From: Lytechinus pictus
Lineage: Eukaryota > Echinodermata > Echinoidea > Temnopleuroida > Toxopneustidae
Assembly (NCBI RefSeq): GCF_037042905.1
Contig: NC_087253.1
Span: 21,531,001-21,595,000, forward strand
DNA: 64,000 nucleotides
Reading direction: 5' to 3'
Made by a program: the position numbers and the translations under genes. Shown piece after piece: positions 23,701-35,400 of this stretch; within the stretch, counting starts at the first letter, position 1; every line of letters starts with the position of its first letter. A model generated the notes under the pieces. The model saw only the letters and a list, made by a program, of their open reading frames with translations, searched no databases and was not told the origin of the DNA.

Positions 23701-24639
23701 GACTGTCTTTAGGAATTCGTGCACTGCAAAAACGCCGGTGTTGATTTAACACCAGCCCGGTATCTATATCGGTCCACATCAATGCGAACGTAAGCACAGA
23801 CTAGAAATGTTTTATTAAGGCCTTAAAAGGGGGCAATCACTTTAAGTATATAGTCATGAAAAAAGCATATGTCACTACATAAAACAATGATAACTTGAAG
23901 TGCAAGGAGATAGTTTGGTGCATAATCTTTATGGGCTTAAAATACAACAGGACTATATATCTCATTAGTCAGACAATGCGAGCACCAGGAATGATGCAAC
24001 CCCAACCTGCCCCCATCCCCACCCTAAGCACCTTCTGGCACCATAAATTTAAAAAAAAAGTTTAGTAAAAATAACTTAGAACATTTTTGTGTTTTTTGCC
24101 AACTGCAAACTTGTAGACAAGTCTACAAGTTGTAGACTTGTCTTCATAAATTTGCCAACTGCAGAGTTACCAGTTTTTTTAAGTCATGTGTTCTGTTCTT
24201 TTCAGATCTGAAACGGGGCAGTACTTGTACATCACTTTGCTGACTGGTAGAGCGTATAGTGTTCTGCCACTTTGATAGGCCCACTTTATAATTTGCCAAC
24301 TATACTTTGGCTTTGATTATTCAACTTAAACCTTGGAAATTCATCCCACCCAATATTTATGTAGCTAGTCTTGCCTCTAATTTTACACAACTAATGTGTT
24401 TGTTAAATCGTCAATAATTGTGGTATAATTTGCAAACTAACAAGCTTGTTCATATTTGGGGAGGACCGGGGCTTACTTTGTGTGTTATTATAGCTCCATC
24501 TGTTTTGTACTTAGTATTTTGCTGACTAGTAGGGCTCTAAGTCTGCATGGCTACATGGACTTTGATTTGCCAATTGGTTTTCTTTACTCTAAAAGTCGTA
24601 ACCTTCTTCGAAGTTAGTACCCCTATTTTTCTTTCCTTT

Positions 24640-24786
<147 letters not shown>

Positions 24787-24947
24787 CTCTTCCCCCCCTC
24801 TCTCTCTCTTTCTTTCTTTCTTTTTCTCCCCTATCCTCCATTTTGCCAACTGGTACATGATTTTGCCGACTGCCACGAATGTTGGGGGGGGGGGGGTGTC
24901 ACACCCCCCCATACCCCCCCCCCTCTAGCTACGGCCCTGCTCGTACA

Positions 24948-25084
24948 TATGGAAACTTTTATCTCACAAACCCCAGACGACTGTTAATTAACTCTAAATC
25001 AATTCGACATCATGATCCAGACATTTGGAATAATCTTGCAGACAATATATTGATCCAAATAATACTCCTTAAAAGCAACTCCTG
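24948..25084 (+). pseudogene. LINE remnant, 3' piece
   Basis: After the hAT element the frame TYGNFYLTNPRRLL...DPDIWNNLAD resumes. This is the characteristic C-terminal block of non-LTR reverse transcriptase ORFs. It joins the piece ending at 22638 once the element and one target copy are ignored. Confidence 0.75.
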
Positions 25085-25244
25085 AAATAAATATAATTCA
25101 GTCTTATTCATCCCATACTACAAATTAATCAATGTTTATCATTATTATTATTATTACTATTATTTTAAAAAAGAGAAGTTTATGCTTACATCGATATTTT
25201 ATACATGACTGCATTCATTACACTCTTAAACATGTTGGGCATGC

Positions 25245-25407
25245 AACGTACTGTCCACACAACTTACAATCAGTTAAAACCTTATCCAATTCTGTGTATA
25301 GTTTTCAACCAACAATATGCTTTGGGTGAAAACCTCACAGTATTGGTTGAAAACTGCCCAGAGTTGCATAATTTTTTTAACCAATTGTTGTGTGGACAGT
25401 ATGTTGA
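25245..25407. repeat. Palindromic MITE
   Basis: GTACTGTCCACACAACTT with AGTTTTCAACCAA near the left is mirrored by TTGGTTGAAAACTG and TTGTGTGGACAGTA at the right. Confidence 0.7.
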
Positions 25408-25435
25408 ACAACATTTTAACAGTATATGCATCATG

Positions 25436-25476
25436 ATTATCATTATATTGTTTATTATAAACAATATAATGATAAT
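25436..25476. repeat. Perfect 19-bp-arm hairpin
   Basis: ATTATCATTATATTGTTTA at 25436-25454 is exactly complementary to 25458-25476, with a TTA loop. Confidence 0.9.
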
Positions 25477-25564
25477 ACCACTCTAAAAATATCGCATATG
25501 TGAACAAATTAATTTTATATTGTTCAAGTATAAAATGCTCTCGCCCCTCTGTTTGTGTCTTCGG

Positions 25565-25929
25565 TTTAAAGGGGTACTCCAGGCTGAAAATAATATGATT
25601 TAAACAGATAAAAAAAAAATCAGACAAACAAAATACTAAAAATTTGATAAAAATCGGACAAGGAATGACAAAGCAAAAAAAATGGATTTGCAGCTGATTT
25701 TTTCACATAATGATCATTAAAAAATGTATGACAAAATTGAATAATCATTTTATGTAATAACATAAGAAAGAAGAAAGTGGGGATATGATATAGAAAAATT
25801 CATGACGATGTGCATAAAAACCGTTTATACAAAATATTGATAAATTTTAGAATTGTTTGTTATTAGATTTTGATGAAATTTTGCCGGCTTGGTGAATTTT
25901 TACTCTCCAGTCCAGAGTACCTCTTTAAA
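25565..25929. repeat. MITE family E
   Basis: Ends TTTAAAGGGGTACTCCAG and CAGAGTACCTCTTTAAAA are inverted. Interior AT-rich and non-coding. Confidence 0.7.
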
Positions 25930-26600
25930 AGTAATTACGGTGCAGGTCCACAGCTGTCAAATTTGATAGTGCTACATGCCCACACAGAAAAACAGTGGCA
26001 GGTTAACGAAAACAAATAAGAAAGAAAAATGAAGAAATTAAAGAAAGCCGGGGGGATGTAAGAATGAGAGAGGGAAATAAAGAAGAGGAAATGAGGGAGA
26101 AAGAAAAAGAAGAAAAGCAAAGGAGATAAGAAAGGAAAGACATACAAGATAAAATGTATACAAATCTAAGGAGGGGAGAAAAGAGAAGAAAAGGGAATAA
26201 AAATGCTGAAAAATGCGGGGGGGGGGGCAGGGGCAAATTCAATATGGTGGGCTAATGAATGATTTTGCCAAGGTGGTCAAGGCGGGCACAGCTGGCCCGT
26301 GCCCCCCCCCCCCCCCCTTGAGAGGCACGATCAAACTTTGTAGTCGCCGATTTATTGTGTCCCTCCCCCTTTTTAAAAGCGAGGACCTTTTTCGGTTTTG
26401 TTTTTGTTTTCTTTTTTTGCTTGTCAATTTTTTTCGTGGATAATTAAAATGACCTTAAATTTTGGGTGATATTCTTTTTTTTTTGGCTTGCTTGTCAAAT
26501 TTTCCTCGGGAAAATGTGCCCCGGTCTCGTTCTTTTTATTGCGAGGGGAGGGGGGGGGGGGGGGCTGGAGAGGGATGCACTAAAGGGCGCCAAAATATTG
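25930..26600. other. Intergenic, no gene seen
   Basis: GA-rich low complexity (26005-26215) followed by G and C homopolymers. The open frames here are compositional artefacts. Confidence 0.6.
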
Positions 26601-26607
26601 TAAAACT

Positions 26608-26687
26608 GATCAATGAGCTGACCAGTGAGTCCTCCCGACATAATTATTACTAGTAGTAGTACCGTACGCTGCCCAATCGTCGCTCAG
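26608..26687. repeat. Left arm of a long-range inverted repeat
   Basis: GTACCGTACGCTGCCCAAT at 26659-26677 plus CGTCGCTCAG matches the complement of 32244-32272. Outside it, ATGAGCTGA (26613-26621) also has its complement at 32276-32284. See the findings. Confidence 0.6.
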
Positions 26688-29637
26688 TTCACGTATTTTC
26701 CTTTATGTTTCATTCAATTAGCAATGATACCCTTACTTCTATATTTCACCTGAAAGAGAAAATACTGGAAAATTGTTTCATAGGATAATAATTATATGTC
26801 TTCAAAGCACCGCTGTGTAATTCGCCGTTTTCGGCACCCCTTGCGCCTGTCCCATTCGCCGCTCACCACTGCCCTAACTCCGCTCACTTATCGCGCGCAT
26901 TCATACGTACATGTAGTTTATAAGGCCTGATACTGTCTAACTCTTTTTTCTACCCTTTTTTCTTGCACTTCTGAGTGAGAAAGGGTGTAATTTTGTTGTG
27001 ATTAAATGTATTGTTTACAAGTTTTATAGTACTATACACTGTATAAAATGTTCCTTTCGCCAAGTGCAATTATTTTTAGGGCCTCAAACTTTTTGTTACT
27101 GATCTACGCCTATATCATTTTTTTTTATCCTCCAAACTTTATTCCGTATTTTTTATAAAATACATATTTTCAAAAAACCTTTCCCGACAAACTTTTAACT
27201 GATTTCAATTGTCTAATAATATGAATATGATTCTAATCCATTCATGAATTTTATGAGTGTATTATTATTTATTTACTTATTTATTTCGGAAATGAAAAGT
27301 ATGTGAAATTGGAACAATGTAATACAACATTAACAGAGTATAGATTGAGCACCCACTGGGTCAAATAAATTACTGTTTTCAATAAAGACCATGACCCTAA
27401 CCAGTGCTATATGGGTGCTTACATAAAATCGGAAGCGGATAAAAGAGTCAGCATGAACAAAAAGGTTTAAAGAACAATATATATAATATAATAACATGCT
27501 TGATATAGTTAAGTTAACTTAATTAACTTAAAATATCAATATTGATGAATTTACATCTTATAAATAAAACGCTATAAAGCTCTTTTAGCACATTCGCCAT
27601 TCAAAGTAATCATTTTCGCCACTCATCCAACTTGAGTGCCCCCCCCCCCCTTGTCGTCCCTTCCGCTCATTGCCCCCTGATGCCATTGACCATTGATTTC
27701 CATTATTATTTTTTTTACTATTAGAAATAATTATTTGCATCCTCCTTCAGGTTCTAATTCAAATTTGTTGTTTTACACTGTCTTGACTCATCATTTACAA
27801 GTATGTATTCGTGTATCCCACTTTTTTGTTTACTTTTTCGTTTACTCTTTATTTATTCCCCTACTTTTTCTTGTCGTATTGATATTTTATGGGACTCTCA
27901 CTGCATATTCTTTGGAGCCTTCAACCAACAAGCTTTGCTTTTACTTTTAGCTCCCTCATATCCACATCTCTCATTTTCTTTCTTTGTCATTATTTTAGAA
28001 CCAATTTCAAGAATACATTCTAGTACTTTTTTCTATTCTTATATTATGTATATAATATACATTTCATATTTTTACGATGTTTATTTATGCTTATCTATGA
28101 AAACTTGTATTGTATAATATTATTGTTTGTATTGAATTGTTGATTTTTTGAAAATGTGAAATGTTGATGTGAATAGACCTTGAACCCTGAACTCCGATAA
28201 TATTTTGGTGGGGATTCCCTTATATTGACTTTCATAAAAAAAAAGCTCATCTTGAAAAACAACAATAATATTTAATCACCTCGCTGGTTTAAGTTCATAT
28301 TCGAACTCCCGTCAATAATAGGAGTGGGGAAAAGGCACTCAAGAAAATTCTATTTGTTCAAAATAAATTGGTCAATTTAAATCCTGTTCCGTTTTCAAAC
28401 AAAACATAATTAAAAAAGGAAATCTCCAGAAACATGACAAAGTTTCATCTATTCAAATCAATCAGGAAACTACTGACCGAGTTCAACAGGCCTATATAGG
28501 CCCATTAGTGGGATTTTTTTTAATTTATTCATTTAAATTCTTTATTTTATTTAGATTTATAGATATGAATCAGATAGGCATGCAGATAATGGGCCTAACA
28601 TAAAATAAATGTATCATTAGGCTCATAAGTTATCACATAGGCCTAATTACACATCTATTTGAGGTGACGTGTATAAAATCCTTGTTTCATTCCAATTAAA
28701 TTATCCCTAAATTTCATACTCTGAGTACATAATATTGGTAATCATCAAAATATGAATAGGCCACATAAAAAAACAGCATTACGATCGATAATAGCCTAGA
28801 AGACATGCCAGGGGCCGCGGAACCGGGGGAGGGGCTTCACCCAAGAACAAAAAAAAAAAACTATCCCTATAGTTGTTTGTACGTCGGTATTGATAAACAT
28901 CGAAGTCTCATTTTTTAGCATTGATGACCTTACGATTCGTTATAGAGCAAGATAATTTTTGTAAAACTTTTTCCCAAACACTTTGGGCCAGGCAGCGCGG
29001 AATAGGAAAATAATGAAATGAAAAAAAAAATTATGAGGAAGGAAAATAAAAGGAAGAAGACAAGACGAAAATGAGAGTTGGGGACCGACAAATACCTGTA
29101 CCCTTCATTCAGAACAAAATAACTATTCAGCCTGCGCTTCGCGCCCGCATTGACCGTTTGTTTCATTATTCATGTCTTGTTTTCAAGTCATTCTCGGTTT
29201 GTTAGATAAAACATCATTACAAAAGTGCTTAAAATGTCACGTTTTTTCTCTGAATCAGGGGCGGAAATCTTTCCCAAAAAGTAGGGGGGCAAGGGGCTAG
29301 AAAATTTGACAAGCAAAAAAATTTTGTTCATGAATTCATGACACTCGATCTCTTTTCGATCTCTTTCAAGACTTACTTTATTATTCATGTATTACAGTTA
29401 TAATCTGCCATATACCTAACATAATGAGCATAATATTATAGGCTGATCAATCGAGCTGATTTCTCTTAGAAAGTTGTACAAGCAAATATTACCACTATTC
29501 TTATTGAAGCGATGTTTTTTATGAGGTAGGCCTATACTGAATTATGACCTGAAATAAATTCAGACATTCCTGAATTGTTTACACTTAATTTTCATCTCAT
29601 ATTAAATTCACGAGTTGAATTAGTAGAGTAATCAGGC
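26688..29637. other. Intergenic, no gene seen
   Basis: It holds TTCGCC/CGCTCAC-type short motifs (26820-26890 and 27600-27670), one arm of a 19-bp inverted pair (26869-26887 with 30463-30481), and AT-rich DNA. No coding sequence recognised. Confidence 0.55.
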
Positions 29638-30287
29638 GTTACCATGGCAACATACCATTGCCATTCATTCAAATGAACTTATATCCATGCAGAACACTCT
29701 GTTGTTTTCGAAATTTAATTTAAATGAGTTGGTCGAACCTATGTAGATTTTGGCATTTTCATTGTCATTTTCCACCATTCATCTTTTCCCACCATAATGT
29801 TGATTTATGATGGCAATTCAATAAATGCCCCCAAAGGCGTACATGACCAAAGTTCATTGACCTTAAATTACCTTTGACCATGGCATGACCTGAAACTCAC
29901 TATAGGATTTTCACTGACTCCCTTATTTCTAAGATTCATGAAAGCTATAGAAACCTATAGGCCTATTTCAAAGTAATGATTACATTTCACAAACTTATCC
30001 TGTTTTATTTCAATGTTTACGACGCCGCCCGCGCGGCGCCGTTGGAAAAAGGCGGCAATCTCTGCAGGCAATCAAGACAATTGTATTTTCTGCGGGAAAG
30101 ATAAGCCGTTACCATGGCAATGGATCTTTTGCAAATACTTTGATGACTTGATAGGCCTATATCTAGAAATTGAATTTGGAAGGTTTAAGAATGATAGATT
30201 GGACCATTTAAATTGACAGGGTAATGTGCCATAATAGGCTCAATATGTTATTTAAAAAAAAACATATTAATCAGTTGCCATGGCAAC
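29638..30287. promoter_or_regulatory. Cluster of three RFX-type X-box palindromes
   Basis: GTTACCATGGCAAC (29638-29651), GTTACCATGGCAAT (30108-30121) and GTTGCCATGGCAAC (30274-30287) match the symmetrical X-box GTTRCCATGGYAAC bound by RFX factors, two perfectly and one with a single change. They lie 2.2-2.8 kb upstream of the importin start codon. Binding is inference. Confidence 0.45.
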
Positions 30288-30880
30288 GGCGGAAGGATGC
30301 ATTTATGAAACTGGCAACAAGCGGATTCATGTTCAGCACCATCAAAATAGAGGAAATGACACAAAAAATCAGATTCTAAAGAAAAGTCTACTTGAAAAAT
30401 TATGACAATTCCGTTTAGGCCCTATACCGGTACTCTTACAATGATTATCATACACAATCAGGGTGAGCGGAGTTAGGGCAGGCTGCTATCTCAAGGTATG
30501 CCCTCGCTAATTCATTCACACAACAAATATTCATTCTAGAAAAATTTGTCGTGACGACATATCAGGACCTCCCGCACCTACGACTCTCACATGTTCATTC
30601 ATCATATAAGAATATAATATTTTTCAATGTTTTCAGGAGTTTTTAAAGTGACTGAAAAAAAAACGTAATTTGGTGCAGTTGCGGTACAGTTGATCGAAGT
30701 TCAAACAGTTATCGGGTTACCCTACATTTAAAGCAGTATTTCACGATGATTTATTAAGGGATTGATTTTATTTTTCCACACTTTGTTTTTTCATGTAATG
30801 GTCTCCTCTTGGGTTCTTAATTATGCGAGTATACTAAACAATAAGGAATTTGGGACGAATTTAAAATGATAATCATAATA

Positions 30881-32214
30881 CCCAAAAGGAAAAACCAGTT
30901 CCACTGGACCAGTTAGACCAGTAAAATTTAACTGGTAACTCTGGAAATTGGAACATCGGTTTACTGGTCTAACTGGTCATACTGGTCCAGTTAAAATTTT
31001 ACTGGTCCAGTTAAAAATTAAACTGGTCTTGAATTACTGGAATTTTATACTGGTCTTGTTTCTGGTGGTTGCTACTGGTCTCACTGGTCTTCATATATAC
31101 TGGTATCCAATTCAAGCTGGTCTTTACTGGTATTTTCTACTGGTCTGACTGATCCTCGAACTGGTCGAACTGGTCCTTGTACTGGTTTTACTGGATCAAT
31201 TCATTACATTCATTTGGTTTGTTATATACCATGATCAGTGAAATGTGATGGAAAAGATGGTTAGTAAATTAATCTTTCTGCTGTTATTTTAAATGTGATA
31301 TATGAAATTACACATTTCCATTGTGAATTAGTTCACACACTTATTTGGAAAGTTTTTAAACAACAATGAGTGCCATTGCAAGGATATTCCATTCTAAATC
31401 CTGATTTTTCTTTTTAAAATAGGAAATATGCAAATGAGGTAAACCACGTGATCAGCATCATCAGAATTACTGGTATTACTGGTCTTGACCAGTTCAATTT
31501 CAACAATGAATTACTTTAGACCAGTTGACTATATCAGAGGAATATATCTTGCTTTGATCTTAATCATAATTAAAGGAAATAATAATTTTAATGATAATGT
31601 TAATACTTGATAATTATGATAATATTAATAATAATTACAATATCAATAACAATGATAACAGTAATAAGAATGATAACAACAATGATCATAATAATCATAA
31701 TAATAATTATGATAATTATAAGAAGATCATGATAACAATGATAACGATAATAACTTTCTCTGAATTGCAAGATTCATTTTCCATAATTCGTCAAATGATC
31801 TGACATGAAATAAAGTCATTATTTATTGGACCAGTAACACCAGTTTGATGAAAAACAATTTAACTGGTATAACTACTTTGCTTCAACTAGAATGCAATAT
31901 TGTTTGAACTGGTCTCCAGTTGATTTTTACTGGTCCAGTTAAAAATCAACTGGTCCAGTAAACATATACTGGAAACCAGTAAAAATCTACTGGAAACCAT
32001 TTATTGGACCAGAAACACCAGTTTGATGAAAAACAATTTAACTTGTATTACTAATTGCTTCAACTGGAATGCAATTGTTGGAACTGGTCTCCAGTTGATT
32101 TTTACCGGTCCAGTTAAAAATCAACTGGCCCAGTAAAAATATACTGGAAACCAGTAAAATTCTACTGGAAACCAGTAAAAATTCTTACTGGTCTTACTGG
32201 TTTTTCCTTCTGGG
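30881..32214. mobile_element. 1.33-kb TIR element studded with ACTGGT/ACCAGT hexamers
   Basis: Ends CCCAAAAGGAAAAACCAGT (30881-30899) and the complement of CCCAGAAGGAAAAACCAGT (32196-32214) are inverted repeats with one mismatch, flanked by TA on both sides. About 35 ACTGGT or ACCAGT hexamers lie in two subterminal zones (30893-31196 and 31467-32200), while 31200-31460 lacks them. A (GATAAT)-like repeat fills 31590-31750. No transposase ORF. Ends 258 bp upstream of the importin start codon. Confidence 0.75.
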
Positions 32215-32243
32215 TAAGCAGCGTGCGCATCGCGCTTGTGAGG

Positions 32244-32284
32244 GTGAGCGAGAATTGGGCAGCGTACGGTACATCAGCTCATAC
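32244..32284. repeat. Right arm of the long-range inverted repeat
   Basis: Complement of the left arm at 26608-26687, with a 32-bp indel between its two matching blocks. It lies in the presumed promoter of the importin gene. Confidence 0.6.
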
Positions 32285-32472
32285 GATCTTTTTATTATTT
32301 TTCAGCTCTCTCGATCGCGTGTTTACGCACTCGCAGTGTTAGCGCCACCTTTTGTCGTAATTCGTTAATTTGAGATCCCGCGCGCCAAGGCTCTGTCAAT
32401 GAGTCCGATACTACACAGAATCGGGTTCTTTTCTTCGATTTTCATCTTTACATCAATAACATCACGAAAATA
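32285..32472 (+). promoter_or_regulatory. Presumed promoter and 5' UTR of the importin-7/8 gene
   Basis: A short stretch richer in CpG than its surroundings (TCGATCGCG, GCGCGCC) with no TATA box immediately upstream of the start. The transcription start is not determinable. Placement is inferred only from proximity to the start codon at 32473. Confidence 0.4.
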
Positions 32473-35400
32473 ATGGACCCACAGAAGCTAGTTGAGATCC
32501 TACAAGGGACTATTCACCCGGAATTGAGAGAAACTGCGGAGAAACAACTCGACGAAGTAAGTAGTTTGCGTAGTGTCTGTTCGTCGACCACATCACATTC
32601 GCATGTCACACGTGTGTCAATGGACAAGAATCAGAATGAATGAAATTGAACAAGACGAGTGCGTGCATGAGACTTTGAGAGTGCGCAGCGAGTACATGTT
32701 GAATGTAACGTGAGGCCAGGGTATTAAAAACCTTACTGGAATTCGGCATGTTATTGTTAAGCTTTTCTGCATTATATTTTGTTCTAAAATTTAGAGCCAA
32801 CATGAAGTTCCTCACACGTATAATTCGCTGCCGATTTCAAAACATCGCATGCGTGAGGGTCCGAGCTCGGACCGGACCCGGTACCTCGTGCATATCGCAT
32901 CCGCATGCGATGTTTTGAAATCGGCAGCGAATTATTATGTGTGAGGAACTTCATGTTGGCTCTAAATTACCAATTTTGAGACTGATAGAAGCATGGAAAC
33001 AAAGTGAAACTTTGTGTAAAATAAGAACATGAAGAATATTAGTATTAATTGTTTGTAAAGATCATGATGTTGCATGAATTTTATATTTTCCTCCCATAAA
33101 ATCCCACCTTTGTCACTCGGAATATCAGATCAAGTTCACGGTCTCGAAGTTCGGGTAGGTGGCGCGTAGTGTAGCGGTAGTGAAGTGGAGTGGTGGAGCC
33201 TGCACAAACTTCGCTCGAGGTAGTTATGACCATGATGACAGTTAAACGTTGATTTGATAACTTGATTTCTGTTCAAATTCAATGCGGCCGGTCGACTTTC
33301 TCTGTCTTTTTTTTCATTTTTTGTCGACCCCGTTTCTTAACGGTCAAGTCCACTCCAGAAAAATGTTAATTGAAAAAAATAAAAATAGCATGAATAGAGC
33401 AAAATCAAACTAGCGTAACGCTGAAAATTTAATCAAAATTGGATGTAGATATAAAATAGGAAAGTTTTGACATTTTGAAGTTTTGCTTACTTTTCACAAA
33501 CAGTGATAAACTGATAGTGATATGCACAACTCAGTGACATGCAAATGAGACAGTTCATGATGTTTTCTTTTGTTTTTGATTGTTTTAATTATACATTATT
33601 TAACTATTTACATATTTGACAATAAGGACCAACTTGACTGAAACATATCCTAATTCCACATGTTCAGGGAGGAATTAATCACTTGACAATGAGGAGAAAA
33701 TTAGAATATTTCATATACTAACATACAACAGAAACAGTGGATGACATCATCAGTCTCCTCATTTGCATACCAACCAGGATGTGCATGTAACTGTTTGTGA
33801 AATTAAGTGAAAATTTGTAATGTCATAACTTTCTTATTCTACATCGGATTTTGATGAAAAAATTTTCAGAGAACTATGCTTGTCGGATTTTTCTCTTTTT
33901 ATTCAAATAAACTTTTGTTGGGGTGGACTTGTCCTTTAAATTTAAGGTAAGCTGCCACATGCTCATGCTCTGGAAATATGACACAGATTTTGAATTTTTA
34001 AAAGCAAAATCTCTCTCTCTCTCTCAAGGTTCATAAAATCATCGGTTTCACTCCCACATTGCTGCATACAGTGATGGATGAGAATCACCCCTTCCTCGTC
34101 CGCCAGGCCGGCGTCATCTATCTCAAGAACATGGTAACCCAGTTCTGGCAACAAAGGGAGGTCGAGACTCCCCTTGAACCGATCCCGTTCAGCATCCACG
34201 AGAACGACAAGAATCTCATCCGGGACAACATCATCAAGGCCATCATCTCTCTCCCGGAACTCCTAAGGTGAAATCATCGAGTGACTTACAAGGAAAGCCC
34301 ACCCTAACAAAAAAAGTATTTAGAGAAAAATATAACAATTAAACAATCACAGTGTTGAAAATTTCTTCAAAATCAGTTTTGAAGTGAGAAAGAACTATAT
34401 TTTATGAAATGGTAAAGCTTGTTTGATTTTCTCTTTTTTTCGACTCAACTTTTTGTTGTGGTGGACTTCCCCTTTAAAGGGATGAATCACCCTGTTTGAA
34501 CTACATGTATTGCTAATTGCACAATACCTCACTCTCCCAAGCCTTATTTCTCTACGATATTTGAGCACATTGCTTGGACATGTACATGTTCATTTACATG
34601 TGCGCTCAATGGGGGACAATTTGACATTATACATGGACATACAATTTCTAATCAATATTCATTTTGGATTCATTACTTCAAATAGGATTTGAAGGGTTCA
34701 AGTATAAAGCTACATTAAAGCTGGTCATTTCAAACCGTTTGATCGTTGGACAGTCAGATGAGTCTTGCTTTATAATTTCATATTTATTTTTACTTCCTAT
34801 ATCTTCTCTTTATTACAGAGTTCAGCTATGTGTGTGTCTGAGCACAATGTTGAAACAGGATTACCCTGGAAAGTGGGAAGGAGTTGTTCGATCCATCGTG
34901 GGATACATAAGCTCTGATGACACCTCCGTTTGGTTTGGAGGATTCCTGGCTGTCTATCAACTAGTCAAGAATTACGAGTGAGTCCATTGTTGAAATAGGG
35001 GTGTGGAGTATAGTATATTGCATATTTCTTTGCTCCATAAATTCTCTTGTTTGCTCAGATTCAAATTGCTTGGGGATTCAAAGCGATTCAGCTATAGAGT
35101 ACCGAAGTGGTGACATTACAATTTTTTTTTTTTGCATTTCAGCATTTTTGATACCATATTTTGGTATAGTGTGATGAAATACCTCCACTACCAAAATTGG
35201 GTGCGAATCTGTCAATGGGGGCCTGAGATATGACCTCATGAATACATAATTATCCCCATTGAAGTCAACGTACCGGGTATTATCGGTCTCATTTTCGAAC
35301 TTTTCGAACCAGGCCAAGAATTTGTTTCAAATTTTGGTAGTGGAGATATTTCATCATGCTCTACCAAAATATTGTATAAAAAATGCAGAAATGCAAAATT

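Noticed and set aside
30013..30216. 67-residue open frame with a CXXC-like start
   Set aside because: No conserved domain, sits among X-box/repeat DNA, and no supporting splice or start signals.
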